Source of the DNA: Planctomycetota bacterium
GTDB lineage: Bacteria; Planctomycetota; UBA1135; GCA-002686595
Direction of reading: 5' to 3'
Assembly (NCBI GenBank): GCA_016795325.1
Contig: JAEUHY010000001.1
Span: 1 to 64,000 of the forward strand
Length of the DNA stretch: 64,000 bases
Shown: piece after piece, positions 1 through 6,824 of the stretch
How positions within the stretch are numbered: position 1 is the stretch's first letter
How the letters are laid out: every line of letters starts with the position of its first letter
Program-made: the position numbers and the translations under genes
The notes under the pieces: model-generated
Database searches by the model: none
What the model was told of the DNA's origin: nothing
Seen by the model: only the letters and a program-made list of their open reading frames with translations

Positions 1-10
1 GTTCTTGAGC

Positions 11-87
11 TGGTACCCCCGGCAAGAATCGAACCTGCAACCTCAGCTTTAGGAAAGCTGCGCTCTATCCTGTTGAGCTACGGGGGC
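11..87 (-). tRNA. tRNA-Arg (anticodon CCT)
   Basis: The reverse complement folds into a full cloverleaf. The acceptor stem is GCCCCCG with CGGGGGT (one G-U pair), the D-stem is GCTC/GAGC, the anticodon stem is CAGCT/AGCTG around loop TTCCTAA (anticodon CCT), and the T-arm is GCAGG-TTCGATT-CTTGC. The 3' CCA is encoded (11-13). It reads codon AGG. A TAGACT box lies at 99-104, just upstream. The integrase gene starts about 110 bp away on the 5' side of the tRNA, and a related 5' half-tRNA lies at the far end of that gene. Confidence 0.95.
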
Positions 88-98
88 CTGGACCCCGG

Positions 99-104
99 AG
101 TCTA
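99..104 (-). promoter_or_regulatory. -10 box of tRNA-Arg
   Basis: TAGACT on the minus strand, ending 11 nt before the first tRNA nucleotide. It fits the TANNNT -10 pattern seen before many genes here. No convincing -35 is visible. Confidence 0.5.
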
Positions 105-195
105 TCCACACACGGCACAGGGCTCCACGGAGCCCCAGCCTCCGCGTGGAGATGCGGCGGGTTCGAGCGGCGCTGCGAGAAGGGTGGCCTGAGCC

Positions 196-1782
196 ATGGC
201 CACGATCTTCAAGCGCAAGGGCGGCTCGGCCTGGCTCATCCAGTACTTCGACGGGAGTGGACGTCGCCGCGAGAAGTCGAGCCGGACCACGGACCGACGT
301 GCGGCGGAGCGCATCGCGCACAAGCTGGAGGCGGATGCGGCGCTGCGCCGGGAAGGCGTCATCGACGGACGGCAGGAGCGCTTCTCCGAGGAAGCGCGCA
401 AGCCGCTGGCAGAGCACGTCGAGGCGTACCTGGAGCACTGCCGGGGCCGGAACATCACCGCGAAGAGCATCTACGCGAAGAAGTCCCACCTGGAGTGGTT
501 GATGCGGAAGACGCGCGCCACACGGCTCTCGGAGCTGACGCTGGATGTGGTGGAACGTGCGTTGGCGTCGCTGACCTTGGACGGGAAGGCCGCCCGCACG
601 GTGAACACGCGCCGCGAGAGTCTGAGGGCGTTCGGCAACTGGTGTCGCAAGACGAGCCGCGTCGACTCGAACCCGTTGGCGCTGCTACCGAAGCTCGACG
701 AGCACCGCGACCGTCGTCGCATCCGCCGTCCTCTGACCGACGACGAGCTCGCCCGCTTGCTCGACGTCGCTGGGCAGCGAGGTCGACGCGCGTGGTACCT
801 GACAGCTGCGCTGGCTGGGCTTCGTCGCTCGGAGCTCATCCGCCTCACCTGGGCGAGCGTGAACTTCGAGGACGGCGTGCTGACCATCCGCGATGGCAAG
901 GCGAAGCGCGAGGACTTGGTTCCGCTCCACCCTGAGCTGCTCGAAGAGCTCAAGCGCATCTACCCCCCGAACGCGCTGCCTTCGACGCGCGTCTTCCCCG
1001 AAGAGGTCACGAACCGAACGCGGACCGAGGACTTCAAGCGCGCCGGTATCGAGCTGCTCGACAAGCAAGGCCGGGTCGCCGACCTCCATGGCCTGCGAGC
1101 GACGCTGGGCACGCGCCTGGCGCGAGCGGGCGTCGCTCCTCAGGTTGCGCAACGCCTCATGCGCCACGCCGACTACCGCACGACGCTGCACCACTACACG
1201 ATGCTCTCTCTCGCCGACACGGTCGCGGCCATGAAGAGCCTGCCAGGCGGCGGAGCGACCCGACCCAAGACCACCCCGCCGGAACCGGAAACCGCAGCCC
1301 CGGACCCCCAGCAGATTCCCCAGCACTCAGCGCACGATGACACGCAACCTGTTGCGACGTCGTGCCGCGTGGGTGCATCGGGTGTGCCGCAGCCAAGAGC
1401 TCACAAGTCGTTCGCCGAAGACGACTTGTGCGAGGCCACGCAGCGCAGTGCGAAGCAGTGCGCTGAGGACGAGCCCGAGCTCTTGGCTGCCCACAACGGA
1501 TTAGGAAACCGCCGCTCTATCCTGCTGAGCTACGGGCGCATCGAGAGAGCGCGCAGGATAGCGCGCAGGTGTGCGTCCGGGGCTCGCTGGAACACGTTGA
1601 GCACGGCGCGGAATGAGCGGCCCCGCCGGCCAGCGGCTTCCGAAGTGCTGGTTCAGAAGGAGCCGGCGGCGAGGACGGCCGCGTCGTCACTGCGGCCCCG
1701 TTCGGTCGACAGGTGGTGCAGCCGACATGCAGGCTCGAAGCGCTGCGTGACGGCGCCGAGACGGTCGGTGTCGACGCAGTGA
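196..1782 (+). CDS. Tyrosine-type site-specific recombinase (integrase)
   Basis: A phage-type integrase. An N-terminal DNA-binding part (about residues 1-60, opening MATIFKRKGGSAWLIQYF) is followed by a SAM-like core-binding domain and a catalytic domain. Visible catalytic residues are R210 (in GLRRSEL), H298 and R301 (HGLR), H324 (RHADYRT) and nucleophile Y334 (HHYT). The catalytic fold ends near residue 345. The remaining ~180 residues are low-complexity, and from about residue 436 the frame reads antisense through a tRNA-Arg 5' half (GNRRSILLSY). Integrases with an attachment-site-encoded tail are common, so the native stop was probably replaced on integration and the true C-terminus is uncertain. 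The ATG at 196 gives the expected family N-terminus. Confidence 0.9.
   Translation: MATIFKRKGGSAWLIQYFDGSGRRREKSSRTTDRRAAERIAHKLEADAALRREGVIDGRQERFSEEARKPLAEHVEAYLEHCRGRNITAKSIYAKKSHLEWLMRKTRATRLSELTLDVVERALASLTLDGKAARTVNTRRESLRAFGNWCRKTSRVDSNPLALLPKLDEHRDRRRIRRPLTDDELARLLDVAGQRGRRAWYLTAALAGLRRSELIRLTWASVNFEDGVLTIRDGKAKREDLVPLHPELLEELKRIYPPNALPSTRVFPEEVTNRTRTEDFKRAGIELLDKQGRVADLHGLRATLGTRLARAGVAPQVAQRLMRHADYRTTLHHYTMLSLADTVAAMKSLPGGGATRPKTTPPEPETAAPDPQQIPQHSAHDDTQPVATSCRVGASGVPQPRAHKSFAEDDLCEATQRSAKQCAEDEPELLAAHNGLGNRRSILLSYGRIERARRIARRCASGARWNTLSTARNERPRRPAASEVLVQKEPAARTAASSLRPRSVDRWCSRHAGSKRCVTAPRRSVSTQ
1495..1539 (-). pseudogene. tRNA-Arg(CCT) 5' half: candidate attachment-site remnant
   Basis: The reverse complement reads GCGCCCG-TA-GCTC...GAGC and an anticodon loop TTCCTAA, like the 5' half of a tRNA-Arg. 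It then loses tRNA character in the variable/T-arm region. It matches the 5' half of the intact tRNA (48-87) at about 34 of 40 positions, in the same orientation, and the 8-bp anticodon-loop block ttaggaaa is identical. Its own -10-like box (TATCCT, 1555-1560) is still present, which suggests an originally functional host gene that was interrupted. It lies at the 3' end of the integrase reading frame. Confidence 0.6.
1555..1560 (-). promoter_or_regulatory. -10 box retained before the half-tRNA
   Basis: TATCCT on the minus strand, 15 nt before the first nucleotide of the truncated tRNA-Arg. It suggests that the fragment keeps its original promoter. The rest of 1540-1813 shows no convincing gene. 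Confidence 0.35.
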
Positions 1783-1813
1783 CCCGAGCGCTACGTGCTG
1801 CGAGAGAGCGCGC

Positions 1814-2767
1814 TCACGCGATGAAGCGCCGCTCGTTGTGCCAGAGCAGCGCGTCGCGGCTGGGGTGCGAAGCAGCCTCGCGCGGCAGGGTGGAAAGCGC
1901 CTGGCCGTCGTAGGCGTAGTAGCGCTTGCCGTTGTTCCAACGTTCGCGCAGGGCGCGCGAGACACGCACGCGGTAGTCGGGCGTGACGGTGACCAAGCCC
2001 TTGTCGAACAGCGTGTGGAACTCCTTGGTGAGCAGGAGCCCGTTCTGCACGTGGTTCGAGCGCGGGCCGAGGTAGGGCTGCACGTGGGCGGCGTCGAGCA
2101 CCGGTTCGGTGTGCTCGCCGGTGATGGCGCAGCGGCGACCGTATGCGTCGAGCAGTCGCGCGCGAAACGCGCCTTGGCCTTCGCGTTTGGCGCTCGTCGT
2201 CGACTCGAACTCGCGCTCGTCGACGTCGACCAGTTCGAACTGCGGCGCGAGGTCAGCGGGCGCGGCGACCGAGTCGTACGCGAGCTCGCCAAGCAGTCGC
2301 GACGCTCGCGCGGGGTCGTCCTCGGTGCGGCCCTGCACGATGTTCGTGCTCCAACCCTGCGCCTCGCCCCACGCGATCCAACGCTCGCGCGGCCAGAACG
2401 AAGCGTCGCGCAGGATCGTGCACGCCAGCGGCAGGCGCGCGAGCCGCGGATCGCGCGCGAGATCCGCCGCGTCGCGCGAGAGCAGTTGCGCGAGCCGCGC
2501 ACGTGTCGCCGCTCCGTTCTTGGCGCCGAAGGTCTCCCACGCCAGGTCGAGTTCGAGCAATCCGAAATGCGCGAAGAAACCGTAGCCGGCGATCGCGTTG
2601 TGCGGCGCCTTGAGGCGGAAGAACACGGGCTCGCCCAGCCGCATCTGCTTCATCGGCCGCTGCGCGCGCGGCGACCAGAAGTTCACTTCGTCGACGCGCC
2701 CGCCCACGCTTCCCGCAGCGAGGAAATCGAACCAGCCCTTGTCGGTGACGGCGATGAAGGGGTTCAC
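1814..2767 (-). CDS. HNH endonuclease with N-terminal PUA/EVE-like domain (predicted restriction endonuclease family)
   Basis: 317 residues with a GTG start. The N-terminal half (GWFDFLAAG, then NFWSP, then FFRLKAPHNAIAGYGFF) resembles the family of predicted HNH restriction endonucleases (COG3440-like), in which this part is PUA/EVE-like and may sense modified bases. The C-terminal ~70 residues carry the nuclease: CAITG, then VLDAAHVQPY, then NGLLLTKEFHTLFDKG, giving the His/Asn/His pattern. It is the last gene of a three-gene minus-strand cluster, 14 bp after the AbiEii-type nucleotidyltransferase. Together with the nearby integrase this suggests a DNA-defence role. The family assignment is firm; the biological role is inferred. 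Confidence 0.85.
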   Translation of the reverse strand: MNPFIAVTDKGWFDFLAAGSVGGRVDEVNFWSPRAQRPMKQMRLGEPVFFRLKAPHNAIAGYGFFAHFGLLELDLAWETFGAKNGAATRARLAQLLSRDAADLARDPRLARLPLACTILRDASFWPRERWIAWGEAQGWSTNIVQGRTEDDPARASRLLGELAYDSVAAPADLAPQFELVDVDEREFESTTSAKREGQGAFRARLLDAYGRRCAITGEHTEPVLDAAHVQPYLGPRSNHVQNGLLLTKEFHTLFDKGLVTVTPDYRVRVSRALRERWNNGKRYYAYDGQALSTLPREAASHPSRDALLWHNERRFIA

Positions 2768-2781
2768 GTGAGGCGCGGAGA

Positions 2782-3438
2782 CTAGGCGCGCGAGACTCGG
2801 GCGATTCGAGCCGCTAGCGCATCACGGAACGCCTCGAGCTGCACGCAGCGCGCTTCGCCGAGCTCCGACAGCGCCGCCTGCGTTCGGACATCGAAGTTGG
2901 CGAGCGACCAACCCACCGTGAGCGGCGAAAATCCGCCGTCCTTGCGGCTCGCGTCGCGCAGCCCCTGGCCGAGGTCGCCGCCGTGCTCGAGCAACACCTC
3001 GATGTCCACGAGGTCGCGTAGTTCGCTGCGCTGGATCAACGCGCCGAGTTTGTTGGCCAGGATCTCACGCATCGTGTCGACGCGCAGGACGCTGGCGCCG
3101 AAACGCACCTCGCGCGGCGCCTCCGCGAAGGGGACGGGCTCCGCAACGATGTCGACGAGCACATCCTCGGCGCCGTCGCGAACCTGCACACGCAGAAACG
3201 CCGGAGCGCGTTGCAACACGTGCACCTCGAGGCCGGCCCGCTCCAACCGCTCGCGGCAGATGCGCTCCTCGTCTCCAAGCTTGGCTCTGCCGTGCAAGAA
3301 CAGATCGAGGTCGCGCGTCGTGCGATGCCCGAAGTAGACGCCGACGAGCGCGCCGCCACCGCTCAGGGTCCAGCCCGCGCCAGCATCGGCCAGGAGTTCG
3401 AGCACGCGCGCTTGCAGCGCCGTCAATCGCGACTGCAT
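2782..3438 (-). CDS. AbiEii/AbiGii-type nucleotidyltransferase
   Basis: 218 residues; the start is the ATG at 3438, only 2 nt after the upstream stop, which suggests translational coupling. The N-terminal region shows the nucleotidyltransferase signature LSGGGALVGVYFGHRTTRDLDLF (the GG...RxTxDxD pattern), with the two Asp residues expected to bind metal. A later VDTMREILANKLGAL...RDLVDIEVLL segment is typical of AbiEii-like proteins. AbiEii proteins are toxin nucleotidyltransferases of type IV toxin-antitoxin or abortive-infection systems. Here the usual AbiEi antitoxin is absent, and a 97-residue protein is encoded immediately upstream. Toxicity is an inference from the family. Confidence 0.85.
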   Translation of the reverse strand: MQSRLTALQARVLELLADAGAGWTLSGGGALVGVYFGHRTTRDLDLFLHGRAKLGDEERICRERLERAGLEVHVLQRAPAFLRVQVRDGAEDVLVDIVAEPVPFAEAPREVRFGASVLRVDTMREILANKLGALIQRSELRDLVDIEVLLEHGGDLGQGLRDASRKDGGFSPLTVGWSLANFDVRTQAALSELGEARCVQLEAFRDALAARIARVSRA

Positions 3439-3440
3439 CG

Positions 3441-3734
3441 CTAGTTGCGCTCCCACTGCGCGAGCAACCAGGCCCAAAACGCGCGCGAGCGGCCGAGTTG
3501 AGCTTCGATGTGCGGCCAGCGCTCGCGGATCTGCGCCTCGCTCAGGAACGTGAACACGTCGTCCGGCTTGGCCTGGCGCATCAGCTTGGCCGTGAGGTGC
3601 AAGCGAGTCGCTTCGTCGCCCGTAGCGAGCAGTTCGCGAAAGCGCTCGAGCGTCAGGTCCATGTCCCACAGGAAGTAGGGCCGACCTTGCGCGTCCACGA
3701 GCCGCTCCGGCGGCGTTGGGTTGAGCAGCGACAT
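3441..3734 (-). CDS. Small partner protein of the nucleotidyltransferase
   Basis: 97 residues, mostly helical and charged (LERFRELLATGDEATRLHLTAKLMRQAKPDDVFTFL). I do not recognise a named domain. From memory, similar small proteins occur directly upstream of AbiEii-like nucleotidyltransferases and may act as cognate partner or antitoxin. The start at 3734 is preferred because a TACTGT box lies exactly 6 nt before the ATG (leaderless arrangement), and because codons further upstream are antisense to the lipoprotein gene. It is the first gene of the three-gene cluster. Confidence 0.75.
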   Translation of the reverse strand: MSLLNPTPPERLVDAQGRPYFLWDMDLTLERFRELLATGDEATRLHLTAKLMRQAKPDDVFTFLSEAQIRERWPHIEAQLGRSRAFWAWLLAQWERN

Positions 3735-3740
3735 GCGCGC

Positions 3741-3746
3741 ACAGTA
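3741..3746 (-). promoter_or_regulatory. -10 box, leaderless promoter of the NTase/HNH operon
   Basis: TACTGT, then 6 nt (GCGCGC), then ATG at 3734. The predicted transcription start coincides with the start codon. Confidence 0.55.
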
Positions 3747-3790
3747 GCGCATGCGCGACGCGGCTTCCCGCGTCTCGGCGAGCGACGGTT

Positions 3791-4564
3791 TCAGCGTGAC
3801 TCGTCGGAGTCGAACTCGAACCAAGTCGGCAAGAGGGCGTTGGCGCGGCGGACGAGCTCGCGGACATCGCGCCACGGAGTGTCCAACGACAGCTCGACGC
3901 TGGCAGCCAAGCGTCCTCCATCCCGTCGGTGACGCGCGATGAGCGCAACGGCCTCGTCCCACTTCAGGCCGCTCGCGTCGTTGGGCCGCTGAGACCGGCC
4001 GCTGAAAATCACCGACCACGTCGCGGTGTGCGCCGCGACGTGCTCATCGCCTCGAGCCACGATTCGAATCGTCAGGTCCGCGAGGCCAGACGACGTCGAA
4101 GTCAAGTAGGCGTGGACGCCTGCGGCGGGGTCGAACCGGATCGCCTGCGTTGGGTGCGCATCGTTCAGGTCTTCGAGTTCGACGGTCCGGAAGCCCAACC
4201 GAGCCGCACAACGCAGAACCGGCGCGACGTGGCGAAGCTCGGCGTCGGCGTCGACCCGAACTCGCAACGGCTGTGGAAAGTAGTGCGGGCCCTGCGGAAA
4301 GTCTGCGACGAGCGGCTGTCTGGCGCGGTTTGCGATCGACTGGAGTTGATCTCGCATGCCGAGCGGCGGCGCTTCCGCAGGCGCCTCCAGCTGCGCGTGA
4401 CGGCGCCCGTCCAACGCGAGCTCTCCGTTCTCAGCAATCTCGATTCGGACCTCAGCAGGCGCATTCGCTGCGCCCGCACGGTCCTCCGCGCACGACGACG
4501 CGCCGCACTGAAGTACGGCGACGGCGAACCACCGCGTAGCCCTGCTGTTCCACAGCGGATTCAC
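3791..4564 (-). CDS. ExbD-like periplasmic lipoprotein, paralogue 1
   Basis: 257 residues with a GTG start at 4564. The hydrophobic N-terminus (RWFAVAVLQCGASSC) looks like a lipoprotein or secretion signal. The middle resembles the periplasmic domain of ExbD/TolR: a short strand with 'ELALDGRR', then LRVRVDADAELRHVAPVLRCAARLGFRTVELED, the pattern in ExbD where Asp-containing strands precede a helix. A second similar unit follows near the C-terminus (LAASVELSLDTPWRDVRELVRRANAL). The transmembrane helix and Asp of true ExbD are missing, so this is not a motor subunit. Two more members lie at 10.8-12.5 kb. Function unknown. Confidence 0.7.
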   Translation of the reverse strand: MNPLWNSRATRWFAVAVLQCGASSCAEDRAGAANAPAEVRIEIAENGELALDGRRHAQLEAPAEAPPLGMRDQLQSIANRARQPLVADFPQGPHYFPQPLRVRVDADAELRHVAPVLRCAARLGFRTVELEDLNDAHPTQAIRFDPAAGVHAYLTSTSSGLADLTIRIVARGDEHVAAHTATWSVIFSGRSQRPNDASGLKWDEAVALIARHRRDGGRLAASVELSLDTPWRDVRELVRRANALLPTWFEFDSDESR

Positions 4565-4809
4565 AACGCATCCCTACCGCAGCGTCGCCGCAAGCAACGG
4601 ATCACACCCGGCCGGAGAGTGCTGTTCCGCCACCCAGCCACCCCCGATGCGCTCTTCGGCGGCGAGTGGCGCAGAGCTCCGCTCGAGCCAACCACCGCGC
4701 GCCGTTTGCGCAGAGCTCTGCAGACGATGGATGCACCGCCGGGCGGCTCGTCGGAGTGTTCGAAGAGCGCGGGAGAGACACCGACGTCGCCCCCGCGCTC
4801 GCGCACGGT

Positions 4810-5649
4810 TCAGCGTTTGGTCACGACAACTTCGAGGTACTCGCTCGGCACGCACAGGGCGCCGTCGGAGCGCGTGTTGTGCTGCTCGAGCAACGCGGTG
4901 AGGTCGCGCTCCAGGGCGGCGCGCCCGGCGGAGTCGAGCGCTTCGAAGGCCTTGAGCGTGGGACCGTACCAGGTGCGGAAGGTCTCGAGCAGGTGAGCGG
5001 CGGAGCGGTAGCGGAACTGGAAGGTGCGGCGGGTCATCGTGAGCGAGGACGCGGCGCGGCCGAAGAGTTCCTCGATGCGGCTGGGGTCGCCCCATGCAGC
5101 CGGCGGCGCCAGCTCGGGCCGCGGCGGCAGGTAGCGCCCCACGAGTTGGAACGACTGCCCGGTGAAGCCGTTGGGCGTCCAGCTCGCGAGCCCGATCACG
5201 CCGCCGGGCTTGCAGACGCGCAGCAACTCCGCGGCGGTCGCGGCGGGATCGGGAGCGAACATCGCGCCGAACACCGACAGCACGCAGTCGAAGGACGCGT
5301 CCGCGAACGGCTGACGATCGGCGTCGGCCTCGCGGAAGTCGATCGCAAAGCCCTCGGCGCCGGCGCGGCGGCGAGCGCGCTCGAGCAGTGCGGGGACGTA
5401 GTCGGTGCCCACGACGTCGCACCAGCGACGCGCGGCGGCCAGTGCGGCGTTCCCGCTGCCGGTCGCGACGTCGAGCACGCGCGAACCGGAGCGGAGGTCG
5501 AGGGCTTCGCACAGCAGCTCGCTGACCAGCGGGAGCGTGCTGCCGATCACGGCGTAGTCGCCGGACGCCCACGTGGCCTGTTGGCGAGCGCGGATCGGCG
5601 CGAAATCGAAGGGACGAACAGGAGCATTGATGGTCGAAGTCTCGTTCAT
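4810..5649 (-). CDS. Class I SAM-dependent methyltransferase
   Basis: 279 residues. The SAM-binding motif I is VLDVATGSGNAALAAA (about residues 59-74), an acidic residue follows strand 2 (VVGTDYVPALLERAR), and motif IV is SFDCVLSVFGAMFAPD, with KPGGVIGLASW after it. This is a UbiE/COQ5-like small-molecule methyltransferase; the substrate cannot be told. The start at 5649 precedes a natural MNETSTINAPVRPFDFAPIR N-terminus. It is divergent from an AraC-type regulator (165 bp between starts) that may control it. A TAGGTT box at 5721-5726 on the minus strand could drive it. No gene is visible between 4565 and 4809. Confidence 0.9.
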   Translation of the reverse strand: MNETSTINAPVRPFDFAPIRARQQATWASGDYAVIGSTLPLVSELLCEALDLRSGSRVLDVATGSGNAALAAARRWCDVVGTDYVPALLERARRRAGAEGFAIDFREADADRQPFADASFDCVLSVFGAMFAPDPAATAAELLRVCKPGGVIGLASWTPNGFTGQSFQLVGRYLPPRPELAPPAAWGDPSRIEELFGRAASSLTMTRRTFQFRYRSAAHLLETFRTWYGPTLKAFEALDSAGRAALERDLTALLEQHNTRSDGALCVPSEYLEVVVTKR

Positions 5650-5802
5650 GGGAGCAAATGCGCTTGGCGAGAAGAGGTGTTGGCCCGGCGGCGCGAGCAG
5701 CGCTCGGCGTCGGCGAAGGGAACCTAGGCGAGCTCTCCCAGCGGCCGAATGACCGAGAGTCCGCGTCGCATGCCCCTGAGTCCGCGGGGCCCCGTCGACC
5801 GC

Positions 5803-5808
5803 TACGCT
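5803..5808 (+). promoter_or_regulatory. -10 box, leaderless promoter of the AraC-type regulator
   Basis: TACGCT, then 6 nt (GGCCCC), then ATG at 5815. There is no Shine-Dalgarno, and this spacing selects 5815 over the two in-frame ATGs upstream. Confidence 0.55.
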
Positions 5809-5814
5809 GGCCCC

Positions 5815-6789
5815 ATGCAGCTCGAAGCGTCAGATCCCCTCTCCGACGTTTTGCGCGCGGTGCGGCTCGACGGCGCGCACTTCTACTGCGTCGAGGCCGC
5901 GGCGCCGTGGGTCGTCGAAGCGGAGAAGGCCACGCTCCTCGCGCCGCGCGTGCTGCCCAGTTCGGAGCACTTGATCTCGTACCACATCGTCGCCGAGGGG
6001 CGTTGCTTCGGCGGGCTTTCGAGCGATGCCCCGCTGCTGCTGGAAGCCGGCGACGTGATCGTGTTCCCGCACGGCGACCGGCACTGCCTGGCGAGCTCGC
6101 GCGAGTTGCGTCCGCGGCCGCACGAGCTCGTCGTTCAATCGCAGGCGCGTTTTCCGACGCCGGTGACGCTGGGCGAAACACGCGATCCGAGCGCAGAGCG
6201 CACGACCTTCGTATGCGGATTCCTCGGCTGCGATCCGCAGCCCTTTCAGCCGCTGCTCGCCGCGTTGCCGCGCGTCATCCGCATGCGCGCCACGGCCGGC
6301 GGCGCACTCGATTCGTTCGCGCGGCAAGCGCTCGAAGAGTCGAGCACGCGGCGCAGCGGCGCGTCGCTGTTCCTCACGCGCCTCTCCGAGCTGATGTTCC
6401 TCGAGGTCGTGCGCCGCCACGTGGAGTCGACGACGCAGCCCGCCGGCTGGCTCGCGGCGCTGCGCGATCCGTGCGTCGGACGCGCGCTCACCGAACTGCA
6501 TGCGCGCCCAGCCCACGCATGGACGCTCAACGAACTCGCGGAGGCGGTGCACGTGTCGCGTTCCGCTCTCGCCGAGCGCTTCACCGAGCTCGTCGGGCAA
6601 CCGCCGATGCAGTACCTGACCCACTGGCGTCTGCAGCTCGCGGCGGGACTGCTCGTCGATACGGGCGCCAAGGTCGCGTCGATCGCCCGCGAGGTTGGTT
6701 GGCAGTCCGAGGCCGCCTTCAGCCGCGCGTTCAAACAACGGACCGGGATGTCGCCGACGGACTGGCGCAGCCGCAAGCTCTCGCGTTGA
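5815..6789 (+). CDS. AraC-family transcriptional regulator with cupin sensor domain
   Basis: 324 residues. Residues ~1-190 form a cupin_6-like sensor (HLISYHIVAEGRCFGG, then LLLEAGDVIVFPHGDRHCL). The C-terminal ~100 residues are an AraC double helix-turn-helix (WTLNELAEAVHVSRSALAERFTELVGQPPMQYLTHWRLQLA, then SIAREVGWQSEAAFSRAFKQRTGMSPTDWR). Such proteins usually regulate an adjacent gene, here probably the divergent methyltransferase. Two in-frame upstream ATGs exist, but the TANNNT-N6-ATG arrangement favours 5815. Confidence 0.92.
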   Translation: MQLEASDPLSDVLRAVRLDGAHFYCVEAAAPWVVEAEKATLLAPRVLPSSEHLISYHIVAEGRCFGGLSSDAPLLLEAGDVIVFPHGDRHCLASSRELRPRPHELVVQSQARFPTPVTLGETRDPSAERTTFVCGFLGCDPQPFQPLLAALPRVIRMRATAGGALDSFARQALEESSTRRSGASLFLTRLSELMFLEVVRRHVESTTQPAGWLAALRDPCVGRALTELHARPAHAWTLNELAEAVHVSRSALAERFTELVGQPPMQYLTHWRLQLAAGLLVDTGAKVASIAREVGWQSEAAFSRAFKQRTGMSPTDWRSRKLSR

Positions 6790-6824
6790 GTTCGGCGGCG
6801 CGGGGCGTCAGCTCCCGGCCCGCG

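Noticed and set aside
3791..4564. Calling the lipoproteins genuine ExbD motor subunits
   Set aside because: They lack the N-terminal membrane helix with the essential Asp and have lipoprotein signals, and no ExbB/TolQ gene is nearby.
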